A stretch of DNA of 64,000 bases from Delftia acidovorans (GCA_031286585.1 JAITUC010000024.1:1-64000), one strand, 5' to 3'; positions 45,923 through 54,923 are shown, counted from the first letter of the stretch. The notes: generated by a model from the letters alone, not told the origin. Numbers and translations: made by a program.

Positions 45923-46795
45923 ATGGACGTGGCGACCTTTCTCGTGCAGTGCCTGAACGCCCTCCAGTACGGGCTGCTGCTGTTCCTGCTGGCCTCGGGC
46001 CTGACGCTGATCTTCGGGATCATGGGCGTGATTAACCTGGCCCATGGCAGCTTCTACATGATCGGCGCCTACATGGCCTTTGCGCTGTCCCCGCTGCTGG
46101 GCCAGCACTTCATCACCATGCTGCTGGCGGGCGTCGCGCTGACCGTGGTGCTGGGCTATGCGCTGGAGTGGGCCTTCTTCAGCTACCTCTACGAGCGCGA
46201 GCACCTGCAGCAGGTGCTGATGACCTTCGGGCTGATCCTGGTGTTCGAGGAACTGCGCTCGCTGCTGGCGGGCAACGACGTGCATGGCGTGCCGCTGCCC
46301 GGCTGGCTGTCGGGCAGCTTTTCGCTGGGCGGGCTCATGAGCTATCCGTGGTACCGGCTGTTCGCCTCGGGCGTCTGCCTGCTGGTGGCCCTGGCGCTGT
46401 ACTGGGTGGTCCACCGCACGCGCCTGGGAATGATGGTGCGCGCGGGCGCCAGCAACCGCGACATGGTGCGCGGCCTGGGCATCGATGTGAAGCGCCTGTA
46501 CCGCATCGTCTTCGCCATCGGCGTGGCGCTGGCGGCACTGGCGGGCATGATCGCCGCGCCCATGAGTTCGGTCTATCCGGGCATGGGTTCCAGCGTGCTC
46601 ATCATCTGCTTCGTGGTGGTGGTGATCGGCGGCATCGGCTCGATCACGGGCGCGCTGCTGGCCTCGCTGCTGGTGGGCTTTGTCGATACCTTCGGCAAGC
46701 TGTTCTTCCAGGAGCTCAGCGGCATGAGCGTCTACCTGCTGATGGCGGTGGTCCTGGTGTGGCGGCCCCAGGGCCTGATGGGGCAAAGGAGCTGA
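45923..46795 (+). CDS. Branched-chain-type ABC transporter permease (LivH-like)
   Basis: This 290-residue inner-membrane permease has about eight hydrophobic helices. LFLLASGLTLIFGIMGVINLAHGSFYMIGAY is the LivH signature. The EAA-like loop GIDVKRLYRIVFAIG contacts the ATPase. The ATG at 45923 was chosen; a GTG at 45911 that overlaps the previous stop codon (GTGA) is a real alternative and would mean coupled translation. It is the second gene of the presumed benzoate importer. Confidence 0.92.
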   Translation: MDVATFLVQCLNALQYGLLLFLLASGLTLIFGIMGVINLAHGSFYMIGAYMAFALSPLLGQHFITMLLAGVALTVVLGYALEWAFFSYLYEREHLQQVLMTFGLILVFEELRSLLAGNDVHGVPLPGWLSGSFSLGGLMSYPWYRLFASGVCLLVALALYWVVHRTRLGMMVRAGASNRDMVRGLGIDVKRLYRIVFAIGVALAALAGMIAAPMSSVYPGMGSSVLIICFVVVVIGGIGSITGALLASLLVGFVDTFGKLFFQELSGMSVYLLMAVVLVWRPQGLMGQRS

Positions 46796-46798
46796 ACA

Positions 46799-47866
46799 AT
46801 GGCTGTCTCCCATCCTTCTTCCGCCCTGCTGGCTGCCGCCGTGCAGCCTGTTCAGATGCCGCAGCGCGCCTGCCGATGGCAGGCCTGCGCCGTGCCGCTG
46901 GCCTGCGTGGCGCTGCTGGCGCTGGCCGGTCCCTGGTGGTCGGACTATCTGTCGGGCCTGGTGGTCAAGACCATGATCCTGGCCATCTTCGCGCTCAGCC
47001 TGCAGCTGCTGGTGGGCGGCACGGGCCTGGTGAGTCTGGGGCATGCGGCCTTCATGGGCCTGGGCGCCTATGCCGCCGTGCTGTCCGCAGGCAACGAGGG
47101 CGCCAGCCTGCCGGCCATGCTGGGCTGGGCGCTGCTGGCCTCGGGCGGCTATGCGCTGCTGGTGGGCCTGCTGAGCCTGCGCACGCGCGGCATCTACTTC
47201 ATCATGGTGACGCTGGCCTTTGCGCAGATGGCCTACTTCGTGGTCCACGACACGGGCATCGGCGGCGGCAGCGACGGCATCTACCTGATGGCCCGGCCCG
47301 CGCTGGGCGCCATCGACATGGAAATCCCGCGCGTGCAGTACTACGTGGTGCTGGCGGCCCTGGTCCTGGTCTATGCCTTCCTGGCCGGGCTGCGCCAGTC
47401 GCGCTTTGGCGCGGCACTGGCGGGCATACGCGTCAACGAACAGCGCATGCGCGCGGCCGGCTTCACCACCTACGGGTACAAGCTCGCGGCCTTCGTGCTG
47501 GCCGGCTTGCTGGCCGGCGTGGCGGGCTTTCTGCTGGCGGTGCGCGATGCCGTGGTCAACCCCGAGCTGCTGTCCTGGCACCACTCGGGCGAGGTGCTGC
47601 TGATGGTCATCCTCGGCGGCCTGGGCTCGCTGCGCGGCGCCGTGCTGGGCACGGTGGCCTTCATCGCGCTCAAGGAAGTGCTGTCCACGCATGCCATCGT
47701 CGGCCCCATGGCCGATCACTGGCAGCTGAGCCTGGGCCTGGCCATCATCGTGCTCGTGGCCCTGCTGCCGAAAGGATTGATGGGGCTGATGGGCATGGCG
47801 GGCCTTGCACGGCAACGCGCTGGAGTACTCAACGAGGTCCACCACAAGGAGGCCGGACATGGCTGA
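46799..47866 (+). CDS. Branched-chain-type ABC transporter permease (LivM-like)
   Basis: This 355-residue permease has about ten hydrophobic segments after a short basic N-terminus. LSLQLLVGGTGLVSLGHAAFMGLGAY is characteristic of LivM. The coupling loop GIRVNEQRMRAAGFTTYGYKLAAF and LGGLGSLRGAVLGTVAFIALKE are also seen. It starts 4 bp after LivH, and its end overlaps the first ATPase gene by 8 bp. It completes the heterodimeric membrane channel. Confidence 0.93.
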   Translation: MAVSHPSSALLAAAVQPVQMPQRACRWQACAVPLACVALLALAGPWWSDYLSGLVVKTMILAIFALSLQLLVGGTGLVSLGHAAFMGLGAYAAVLSAGNEGASLPAMLGWALLASGGYALLVGLLSLRTRGIYFIMVTLAFAQMAYFVVHDTGIGGGSDGIYLMARPALGAIDMEIPRVQYYVVLAALVLVYAFLAGLRQSRFGAALAGIRVNEQRMRAAGFTTYGYKLAAFVLAGLLAGVAGFLLAVRDAVVNPELLSWHHSGEVLLMVILGGLGSLRGAVLGTVAFIALKEVLSTHAIVGPMADHWQLSLGLAIIVLVALLPKGLMGLMGMAGLARQRAGVLNEVHHKEAGHG

Positions 47867-48617
47867 TGCGGCACTGCTTTCGGTGCGCGGCCTCACGCGC
47901 CGCTTCGGCGGGCTCACGGCCGTGGGCGGCGTGGACCTGGATCTGCACGAGGGCGAGGTCCATGCCGTGATCGGCACCAACGGCGCAGGCAAGTCCACCC
48001 TGGTCAACATGCTCTCGGGCGAGCTGGCGGCCAGCGCGGGGCGCATCGCGCTCGCAGGCCAGGACGTCACGCGCATGCCCCAGCCCCGGCGCGCGCGTGC
48101 CGGCGTGGGCCGCAGCTACCAGCGCACCACCATCTTTCCCGAGTTCTCGGCGCTGGAGAACTGCCGGCTCGCGGCCCAGGCGCAGATGGCGCTCAGGCCC
48201 TGGCAACTGGGCCTGTCCGCACAGCGCTGCAAGGCCAGCCTGAGACAGGCCCATGCGGCCCTGGCGCGCGCAGGCCTTGCCGAGCAGGCGCTGGCCGTGG
48301 CCGGCACGCTGAGCCATGGTGCCAAGCGCCAGCTGGAAGTGGCCATGTGCCTGGCCACCGGCCCGCGCGTGCTGCTGCTGGACGAACCGCTGGCCGGCAT
48401 GGGCGCCGAGGAGACCGAGCGCATGCTGGCCCTGCTGCAGGAGCTCAAGCGCGGCCACGCGGTGCTGCTGGTCGAGCACGACATGGACGCCGTGTTCCGC
48501 ATCGCCGACCGCATCACCGTGATGGTCAACGGCAGCGTGGTGGCCACGGGCACGCCCGCGCAGATCCGTGTCGATCCGGTCGTGCGCACGGCCTACCTCG
48601 GAGAAGACCATGAGTGA
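47859..48617 (+). CDS. ABC transporter ATP-binding protein (LivG-like)
   Basis: The 252-residue ATPase has Walker A GTNGAGKST, a signature-like sequence LSHGAKRQLEVAM and Walker B RVLLLDEPLAGMG, with H-loop VEHDMDAVF. The C-signature motif is LSHGAKR rather than LSGGQ, usual for LivG-type proteins. The start overlaps the LivM stop by 8 bp; its ATG is preceded by AAGGAGG. It forms the ATP-driven motor with the next ATPase. Confidence 0.94.
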   Translation: MADAALLSVRGLTRRFGGLTAVGGVDLDLHEGEVHAVIGTNGAGKSTLVNMLSGELAASAGRIALAGQDVTRMPQPRRARAGVGRSYQRTTIFPEFSALENCRLAAQAQMALRPWQLGLSAQRCKASLRQAHAALARAGLAEQALAVAGTLSHGAKRQLEVAMCLATGPRVLLLDEPLAGMGAEETERMLALLQELKRGHAVLLVEHDMDAVFRIADRITVMVNGSVVATGTPAQIRVDPVVRTAYLGEDHE

Positions 48618-48624
48618 TGTGAAG

Positions 48625-48740
48625 CACCCCCTGAGCGGCTGCGCCGCTTCCCCCTCTCTCGCTTCGCGGGAGGGGGACGGCACCCTCACTGCGGGGCGGC
48701 CCTTGCTTGGTGCCTCTCGCCTGTGCCGCGCCGGTTCCAT
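48625..48740. repeat. Dispersed intergenic repeat, copy 2
   Basis: This copy of the element at 15640-15755 has the same order of blocks: CACCCCCTGAGCGG, a CCCCCTCTC/GGGAGGGGG hairpin (about 48651-48676), GCGGGGCGGCCCTTGCTTGG and GCCGGTTCC. It sits inside the transporter operon between two ATPase genes that are normally adjacent or overlapping. Confidence 0.8.
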
Positions 48741-48795
48741 ACAGAACCGGAATAGCTTGATGACGTGTCTTCCTGAAGCCCAAGCAGCTGAGCCC

Positions 48796-49497
48796 ATGTT
48801 TTCTCTGGAGGACTTGCACACGTATTACGGCGACAGCCACATCCTGCAGGGCGTGAGCCTGGCGCTGGGCGCGGGCCAGGCCGTGGGCCTGCTGGGGCGC
48901 AACGGCATGGGCAAGACCACGCTGATCCGCACCCTCATGGGCTATGTGCCGGCACGCTCCGGCCGCCTGCGCGCCGATGGCCGCGACTGCACGGGCGCGC
49001 CGCCCGAGCGCATGGCGCGGCTGGGCATCGGCTATGTGCCCGAGGGGCGCGGCATCTTCCCCAACCTCAGCGTGCGCGAGAACCTGGTCATGGCCGCCCG
49101 CCCCGGCCTGCAGGGCGAGTGCCACTGGACGCTGGAGCGCGTGCTCGACACCTTTCCCCGGCTCGCGGAGCGCCTGAACAACGGCGGCGACCAGCTCTCG
49201 GGCGGCGAGCAGCAGATGCTGTCCATAGGCCGCGCGCTGATGACGCACCCGCGCCTGCTCATCCTCGACGAAGCCACCGAAGGCCTGGCCCCCCTGGTCG
49301 TCGCCGAAATCTGGCGCGTGATCGCCGCCATCCGCAGCACCGGCATCTCCACCCTGATCGTGGACCGCGACTACAAAAAGGTCCTGGCCCACACCGACCG
49401 CGCCGTGGTCATGGCCAAGGGCCGGCTGGCGCTGCAGGCCGACTCGCGGGAGCTGCTGGCGCAGCCGGAGCGCCTGTCGGAGTTGCTGGGGGTGTGA
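48796..49497 (+). CDS. ABC transporter ATP-binding protein (LivF-like)
   Basis: From the ATG at 48796 this is a 233-residue ATPase with Walker A GRNGMGKTTL, signature LSGGEQQMLSIGRAL and Walker B RLLILDEATEGLAP. In place of the usual H-loop His it has Asp in IVDRDYKKVL, as in some LivF-type proteins. An in-frame ATG at 48610 with a better ribosome-binding site (GGAGAAG) would add 62 residues translated from the repeat element; an ATG at 48760 is also open. I favour 48796 because the family starts there. Confidence 0.9.
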   Translation: MFSLEDLHTYYGDSHILQGVSLALGAGQAVGLLGRNGMGKTTLIRTLMGYVPARSGRLRADGRDCTGAPPERMARLGIGYVPEGRGIFPNLSVRENLVMAARPGLQGECHWTLERVLDTFPRLAERLNNGGDQLSGGEQQMLSIGRALMTHPRLLILDEATEGLAPLVVAEIWRVIAAIRSTGISTLIVDRDYKKVLAHTDRAVVMAKGRLALQADSRELLAQPERLSELLGV

Positions 49498-49530
49498 GAT
49501 GGCGGGGGCGCAGGACTTCCACAGGCGGCA

Positions 49531-50376
49531 TCAGAAGATGCCGCATTGCCGGAATTCCTCTCGCAGCCTTGCCACGACAGGGGCCAGCTCCAGCGCTGCA
49601 AGCCGGTTCTTCTTCAGGAAGGCGGCCCACTGCGCCTGCTTGGCCGCATCGCTGCTGAAGGCATCGCTCAATCCGGTAGGCAGGCCTGCGGGCAGCGGGA
49701 GTTGGCGGCGCTCGAAGGTCGCTGCCATGGCGCGCCGCAATTCGGCCGGGTCCAGCGTGCCTTCGGTCATCAACACCCAGAGATCGAAGTAGTCCTTCAT
49801 CCGGGTATTGGCCATGCCCAGCAGGCATATCGCGTGGAGTTTTTCGGCCACCACGGTGTACTTGGGGTAGCTGCGCAGTTGCGGTGCGGGCAGGCCGTCG
49901 AGCAGCACGGGGTAGCGGATGGTTTGTGGTGATGGCGTCACGGCATCGCCGAAGCCTATGTCCACCTGCAGCGTGATGCGTGCGCCGTCCAGCGTGGCGC
50001 GAAGGTCCACCCGTACTCCGCCGTAGCCGGCTTCCTTGCGGATGGCGGTTCCACGCACCGATGCGGCATCGAATGCGATGCCATCGTCCACGGCAATCCG
50101 GCAGATCTCGCGGAAAGCGCTCACCGCCGAGTCAACGTCGTCCGGGCCAAAGCCCAGCAGATCGGCGTCGCGGGTCGGCCTGTGCGGCTGCTCGTACCAG
50201 ATCGCGAACAGCAGTGCGCCCTTGAGCAGATAGCTGTTTGCATGGGGCGAGATGGACAGGCGGTACAGCAGGCGCTCCAGGCCATAGTGGGTGAGCGTGA
50301 GGTTGAAGTCCTGCCTGCGGGCGTCCGCGTATTGCTTCAAACGTGCGCGGATCGAGGCCGCGACATCGCGGCTCAT
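49531..50376 (-). CDS. abiEii: AbiEii-type nucleotidyltransferase toxin (type IV TA system)
   Basis: The 281-residue nucleotidyltransferase has the family's KGALLFAIW loop (52-60, taking the place of GG/S), followed by DAD (70-72), giving the metal-binding carboxylates. The domain ends with a helical C-terminus. AbiEii toxins block growth by transferring nucleotides to tRNA or other targets when the antitoxin is absent. Its start overlaps the antitoxin stop as ATGA. The A/T-rich DNA upstream of the pair differs from its surroundings. Confidence 0.9.
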   Translation of the reverse strand: MSRDVAASIRARLKQYADARRQDFNLTLTHYGLERLLYRLSISPHANSYLLKGALLFAIWYEQPHRPTRDADLLGFGPDDVDSAVSAFREICRIAVDDGIAFDAASVRGTAIRKEAGYGGVRVDLRATLDGARITLQVDIGFGDAVTPSPQTIRYPVLLDGLPAPQLRSYPKYTVVAEKLHAICLLGMANTRMKDYFDLWVLMTEGTLDPAELRRAMAATFERRQLPLPAGLPTGLSDAFSSDAAKQAQWAAFLKKNRLAALELAPVVARLREEFRQCGIF

Positions 50377-50987
50377 GCGGCGATGCTTTCAAGGTAGGGG
50401 CGCATCACGTTGCCTACGCGGTCGATGGCCGCGTAGTGCCAGAGCGCATCGGCCGTCAGCTTGCGCTGCGCCCATCCGTCGCGCAGTGCTTCCAGCGCCA
50501 CATCCAGGCCGATCTTGTTGCGGTACTTGAAGCAATCGGCCACGGTCTTGGCTGCGTTGAAGACGGCGACACCGACGCCGTCGATCTGCAGGGTGTCCAC
50601 GCCTTCGGACAGTGCCGCGCCGGACATGCGGATGGCGCGCAATGCAGGCTGGCCTATGCGGGGCGTGGGCGAGTGATGGGGGATGGCCATCCACACCTCG
50701 AAGGGTGCCTGCGTTCCTATGCCGTGGACCCGCAGCGCGGACAGCAGGCACACCACCCCTTGCGGTACGCGCATGGCCACTTCCGCCAGGGAGCGGTGCT
50801 CGCTGAGCGGCCGGCCCGGCACGGTGTACAGGCCGCGTGCAACGCGTTCAAGGCGGCCTGCCGCGACCAGCCGGCTCAGCGCCATGGTCGGCAGGCCCAG
50901 CGCGGCAAGGTCGCGTGCGCGCAGCAGCGGCCGTTGTTCGGCCAGGGCCAGAACGGCTTGTTCGAGCGCGGAGCCAGGAGCGGGCAT
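50373..50987 (-). CDS. abiEi: AbiEi-type antitoxin / transcriptional regulator (type IV TA system)
   Basis: The 204-residue protein has an N-terminal winged helix (about 8-55, RARDLAALGLPTMALSRLVAAGRLERVARGLYTV) and the AbiEi C-terminal antitoxin domain with TVADCFKYRNKIGLDVALEALRD. AbiEi represses its own operon by binding inverted repeats and neutralises AbiEii at a distance, without forming a stable complex. It is transcribed upstream of the toxin, and the A/T-rich promoter region carries an inverted repeat. Phage defence or element stabilisation are the usual roles. Confidence 0.9.
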   Translation of the reverse strand: MPAPGSALEQAVLALAEQRPLLRARDLAALGLPTMALSRLVAAGRLERVARGLYTVPGRPLSEHRSLAEVAMRVPQGVVCLLSALRVHGIGTQAPFEVWMAIPHHSPTPRIGQPALRAIRMSGAALSEGVDTLQIDGVGVAVFNAAKTVADCFKYRNKIGLDVALEALRDGWAQRKLTADALWHYAAIDRVGNVMRPYLESIAA

Positions 50988-50997
50988 GCCGGAGTCT

Positions 50998-51043
50998 GTT
51001 GTATTAATTAGGCAATTATCAATAACTGAAGAAGAAATACAAC
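50998..51043. promoter_or_regulatory. Inverted repeat in the AbiE promoter
   Basis: GTTGTATT (50998-51005) and AATACAAC (51036-51043) are perfectly inverted, with a 30-bp spacer rich in A and T, directly upstream of abiEi. AbiEi-type regulators bind promoter inverted repeats. The site is inferred. Confidence 0.5.
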
Positions 51044-51094
51044 GGACAACAGCAATGTGACCGAGAGCGCGACGGTTCTCGGTCCATCAAGCGA

Positions 51095-51568
51095 TCAGGG
51101 CTGGGTCGCCACCGGCGGCTGCGCGGCAAGCTTGACGTTTTGGGCGTGGGTCGGCGGCAGCAGCGCCATGGTCAGGCTGCAGGTGCAGGTCAGGCGGCCG
51201 GTTTCGTCGTGCAGTTCGATGGCCCAGACATGGGTGGTCTGGCCCAGGTGCACGGGGCGGGCCGTGCCCGTGACCCAGCCCTGGCGCGCGGCGCGCACAT
51301 GGTTGGCCGAGACGTTCAGGCCCACGCTGCGCCAGCCTTCGGGGATGGAGCAGGCCGCGGCCACCGAGCCCAGGGTTTCGGCCAGCACCACGTTCACGCC
51401 GCCGTGCAGGATGCCGTAGGGCTGGCAGGTGCGCTGGTCCACGTGCACGCGGCCGCGCAGGAAGTCGTCACCGATCTCGGTGAACTCGATGCCCAGGTGC
51501 GAGACGGCCGTGTCGGCGCTCAGCGAGGTGATGTCTTCAAGGGTGAAGCTGCGCTTCCAGATCGGCAT
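51095..51568 (-). CDS. PaaI/EntH-like hotdog thioesterase
   Basis: The 157-residue hotdog-fold thioesterase has the active-site segment CQPYGILHGGVNVVLAETLGS, with His55 and Glu64 in positions typical of the YbdB/EntH/MenI (4HBT) family. Such enzymes hydrolyse aromatic or fatty acyl-CoA esters. The start at 51568 gives a normal N-terminus MPIWKRSF; the longer upstream frame covers the terminator region. It is downstream of the CoA-transferase gene but separated from it by a terminator. Confidence 0.88.
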   Translation of the reverse strand: MPIWKRSFTLEDITSLSADTAVSHLGIEFTEIGDDFLRGRVHVDQRTCQPYGILHGGVNVVLAETLGSVAAACSIPEGWRSVGLNVSANHVRAARQGWVTGTARPVHLGQTTHVWAIELHDETGRLTCTCSLTMALLPPTHAQNVKLAAQPPVATQP

Positions 51569-51592
51569 GGGAGAAGTCCTGTGGGTGCAACG

Positions 51593-51616
51593 AAAAAGAC
51601 GGCCCCGTGGGCCGTC
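51593..51616 (-). terminator. Terminator of the CoA-transferase gene
   Basis: GACGGCCC-CGT-GGGCCGTC is an 8-bp stem. On the minus strand it is followed by TTTTT. It lies about 80 bp past the CoA-transferase stop codon, so it separates that gene from the thioesterase gene. Confidence 0.85.
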
Positions 51617-51698
51617 CTTGCATGCTACGCCAGTCCGGGCAGCCATGCCGATGGCCGCCTGTAGCCCAGGAGACTGCGCTCTGGCGCGCTTGCGCGGT

Positions 51699-53213
51699 TC
51701 AGGCGCGCATGTCGCCCGTTTCGACAAAGCGCTGGTGCCAGCTCAGGGCTTCGCCGAGGATGTGGGGCGTGTGCAGCGCGCCCTGGCGCTGGGCGCGGTC
51801 GAAGTAGTCCTGCAGCTGGGGGCGGAAGTCGGGATGGGCGCAGCGGTCGATGATGACCTGGGCGCGCTTGCGCGGCGACAGGCCGCGCAGGTCGGCCAGG
51901 CCCTGCTCGGTGACGATGATCTGCGTGTCGTGCTCGGTATGGTCCACGTGCGAGCACATGGGCACGATGCAGCTGATCTTGCCGCCCTTGGCCACCGAGG
52001 GCGTGACGAAGAAGGACAGGTAGCCGTTGCGCGCGAAGTCGCCCGAGCCGCCGATGCCGTTCATCATCCCCGTGCCCATGACGTGGGTGGAGTTGATGTT
52101 GCCGTAGATGTCGGCCTCGATCATGGAGTTCATGGCGATCACGCCCAGCCGGCGCACCAGCTCGGGGTGGTTGCTGATCTCCTGGGGGCGCAGGATGATG
52201 CGGTCGCGGTAGAAGTCGATGTTCTCCTCGAAGTCCCTGTAGGCGCTGCCGGACAGCGAGATCGAGGTGGCCGAGGCCTTGGCCATCTTGCCTGTGCGCA
52301 GCAGGTCCAGCATGCCGTCCTGCAGGACCTCGGTGAAGCCCAGCAGGTTCTCGAACGGCCCCGTCAGCAGGCCGGCCAGCACGGCGTTGGCCACGTTGCC
52401 CACGCCCGACTGGATGGGCAGCATCTCCTTGGGCAGCCGGCCCATCTTCATCTCGTGCGCGAGGAAGTCGATGATGGACGCGGCGATCAGGTTGGAGTTG
52501 GCGTCGGGCTGGGCGAAGACGTTGTCGCGGTCACCCTTGTGGGTCTCGACCACGGCGACCACCCTGGCCGGGTCCACGCGCAGGTAGGGCTCGCCGATGC
52601 GGTCATCGGCATGGGTCAGGGCGATGGGCACGCGGCGCGGCGGGATGGCCGTGCCGTAGTAGATGTCGTGCATGCCTTCCATCTGGATGGGCGGCTTGGT
52701 GTTGACCTCCAGGATCACCTTGTCGGCGATCTCCAGCCAGGTCTTGTTGTTGCCCACGGCGGTGGAAGGGATGAGGCGGCCGTCCTCTGTCACGCCCAGC
52801 ACCTCGACCACGGCCACGCTCATGGGGCCCAGGAAGCCGAACCACGCATGCTGGGCCACGTGGGACAGGTGCATGTCGATGAAGTCGATCTCGCCGGCAT
52901 TGATCCGGGCGCGGCAGGTCGGGTCGGTGTTGAAGGGCAGGCGCTGGCCCAGGGCGCCGGCCTCGGCCAGCGCGCCGTCCATCTCGGCGGCCGTGGAGGC
53001 GCCGGTCCAGACATTGATCTTGTAGGGCCGGCCGGCCGCGTGTTCGCTCTTGGCGTGCTGGGCGATGGCCTGGGGCAGGGCCTTGGGATAGCCCGCGCCC
53101 GTGAACCCGCTCATGCCGACGTTGACGCCGTGGGGGATCAGGGCGGCGGCCTGCTCGGCCGTCATGGTGCGCGAAAGGAATTCTGGGAAACGTACGCGGT
53201 CTGCGAGGGACAT
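51699..53213 (-). CDS. Acetyl-CoA hydrolase / succinyl-CoA:acetate CoA-transferase family
   Basis: The 504-residue class I CoA-transferase starts LADRVRFPEFLSRTMTAEQAAALI and has GMSGFTGAGYPKALPQA. The catalytic glutamate is probably Glu295 in GFTEVLQDGML, aligning with Glu294 of AarC. It likely converts succinyl-CoA and acetate to succinate and acetyl-CoA, or acts as an acetyl-CoA hydrolase. Its role could be acetate/propionate use or recycling CoA. It has no cotranscribed neighbour and is followed by its own terminator. Confidence 0.92.
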   Translation of the reverse strand: MSLADRVRFPEFLSRTMTAEQAAALIPHGVNVGMSGFTGAGYPKALPQAIAQHAKSEHAAGRPYKINVWTGASTAAEMDGALAEAGALGQRLPFNTDPTCRARINAGEIDFIDMHLSHVAQHAWFGFLGPMSVAVVEVLGVTEDGRLIPSTAVGNNKTWLEIADKVILEVNTKPPIQMEGMHDIYYGTAIPPRRVPIALTHADDRIGEPYLRVDPARVVAVVETHKGDRDNVFAQPDANSNLIAASIIDFLAHEMKMGRLPKEMLPIQSGVGNVANAVLAGLLTGPFENLLGFTEVLQDGMLDLLRTGKMAKASATSISLSGSAYRDFEENIDFYRDRIILRPQEISNHPELVRRLGVIAMNSMIEADIYGNINSTHVMGTGMMNGIGGSGDFARNGYLSFFVTPSVAKGGKISCIVPMCSHVDHTEHDTQIIVTEQGLADLRGLSPRKRAQVIIDRCAHPDFRPQLQDYFDRAQRQGALHTPHILGEALSWHQRFVETGDMRA

Positions 53214-53275
53214 CTATGGCTCCGGCTGACGGCTCGCGCCAGCCGGCAGGGTGCCGCAGCGCTGGCTTGCAAGCC

Positions 53276-53312
53276 TAAAAAAAACCGCCCCATGCAAGAA
53301 CGCAAGGGCGGT
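53276..53312 (-). terminator. Terminator of the uracil/xanthine permease gene
   Basis: ACCGCCC (53284-53290) and GGGCGGT (53306-53312) form a 7-bp stem with a 15-base loop. On the minus strand it is followed by an eight-T run. It lies 109 bp past the permease stop codon. Confidence 0.8.
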
Positions 53313-53420
53313 ATATCTCCGGAAACCGATGGTAGCAGCGCTGGCAGCGGACCTCGGGTTTCCCCGTAAAGGCCCTGCCGCGCAGTCAAAGGTTCAAGGT
53401 ATGTGTGCTTGCGCTCACAT

Positions 53421-54728
53421 TCAGTGGATCAGCGGCTGATCGTCGCGTGCACGATCCAGCAGCGCGTACAGGATGATGGCGCCGAAAGTCGCGGTCCCGA
53501 TGCCGCCCAGCGCGAAGTCGCCGAACTTGAGCGTGAAGTCGCCCGTGCCCAGGATCAGGGTGATGGCCGCCACGATCAGGTTCTTGTTCTGCGAGAAGTC
53601 CACGCGGTTGTCCACCCAGATCTTGGCGCCGGCCACGGCGATCAGCCCGAACACCACGATGGACACGCCGCCCATCACCGGCAGCGGGATCGCCTGGATC
53701 AGCGCGCCGAACTTGGGCGAGAAGCCCAGCAGCACGGCCAGGACGGCGGCCACGAAGAACACGGCCGTCGAGTAGATGCGCGTGGCGGCCATCACGCCGA
53801 TGTTCTCGGCATAGGTGGTCACGCCGGTGCCGCCGGCCGCGCCGCTGACCATGGTGGCCACGCCGTCGCCGATGAAGGCCCGGCCCATGTACTGGTCCAG
53901 GTTCTTGCCGGTCATGGCGGTCACGGCCTTGATGTGGCCCAGGTTCTCGGCCACCAGGATGATGACCACGGGCACGATGAGCACCATGGCCGGCCCGCTG
54001 AACACGGGCGCGTGGAACTGGGGCAGGCCGAACCAGGCGGCGCCCGCCACGCCCGACAGGTCCACGGGCTTGCCCATGCCCAGCACATTGGTGAACAGGC
54101 CGTACAGCAGGCTGGCGGCGATCAGGCCCACCAGGATGAGCAGGCGCTGCACCATGCCGCGCGTGAACACGGCCACCAGGCCCACGCAGACGAAGGTCAG
54201 GGCCTGCATCCACGACTCGAAGTTGTTGGCCGCCATGTTCTTGACGGGGATGGCCGCCAGGTTCAGCCCGATCACGGCCACCACGGCGCCCGTGACCACG
54301 GGCGGCATGAAGCGCTCGATCCAGCGCGTGCCCACCAGCTGCACCACCAGGCCGATCAGCGCATAGACCGCGCCGCAGGCAATGATGCCGCCCAGCGCCA
54401 CGCCGATGTTGCCGTTGGCGCCCTTGCCGCCATAGGCCGTGGCGGCGATCACCACGCCGATGAACGCAAAGGACGAGCCCAGGTAGCTGGGCACCTTGCC
54501 GCCCGTGATCAGGAAGAAGATCAGCGTGCCGATGCCACTCATGAGCACGGCCACGTTGGGGTCGAACCCCATGAGGATGGGCGCCAGCACGGTGGAGCCG
54601 AACATGGCGATCACGTGCTGTATGCCCATCAGCCCGGTCTGGGGCCAGGGCAGGCGCTCATCGGGGCCGATCACGCCTCCCCGTTGCAGCTGGTCGGCGG
54701 ATTTCTCCGTCCATTGGAAAAGGCCCAT
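53421..54728 (-). CDS. Uracil/xanthine permease (NCS2 family, UraA-like)
   Basis: This 435-residue inner-membrane protein has about 14 hydrophobic segments. The N-terminal LPWPQTGLMGIQHVIAMFGSTVLAPILMGFDP is the UraA/NCS2 hallmark. The conserved substrate helix region AGAAGGTGVTTYAENIGVMAATRI contains the key Glu-Asn pair, and a downstream segment has GGVSIVVFGLIAVAGAKI. It probably imports uracil or a purine base with protons. It is a single gene with its own terminator. Confidence 0.93.
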   Translation of the reverse strand: MGLFQWTEKSADQLQRGGVIGPDERLPWPQTGLMGIQHVIAMFGSTVLAPILMGFDPNVAVLMSGIGTLIFFLITGGKVPSYLGSSFAFIGVVIAATAYGGKGANGNIGVALGGIIACGAVYALIGLVVQLVGTRWIERFMPPVVTGAVVAVIGLNLAAIPVKNMAANNFESWMQALTFVCVGLVAVFTRGMVQRLLILVGLIAASLLYGLFTNVLGMGKPVDLSGVAGAAWFGLPQFHAPVFSGPAMVLIVPVVIILVAENLGHIKAVTAMTGKNLDQYMGRAFIGDGVATMVSGAAGGTGVTTYAENIGVMAATRIYSTAVFFVAAVLAVLLGFSPKFGALIQAIPLPVMGGVSIVVFGLIAVAGAKIWVDNRVDFSQNKNLIVAAITLILGTGDFTLKFGDFALGGIGTATFGAIILYALLDRARDDQPLIH

Positions 54729-54923
54729 GTGGCATCGCTCCTTGTAAAAAATTGGCGCGATATTAGAGGCATTTGTTTTCCGGCAGGCAGGGCAGACTGG
54801 AATTTTTTTCCCAGTGTTTGTGCGGAGATACGCGATCCGGCACGCAGACTTTGTCGCCCAGGTGCCAGCCTAGTGGCTTTCCCGTCTGGGCTCGCGCGCG
54901 GTGCGCGCGTACCGTGGCCGGTC

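Noticed and set aside
53403..54923. Long 5' extension of the acetoacetyl-CoA synthetase frame
   Set aside because: It is antisense to the uracil/xanthine permease gene and low in complexity (His/Arg/Ala-rich). The conserved start is at 54924.
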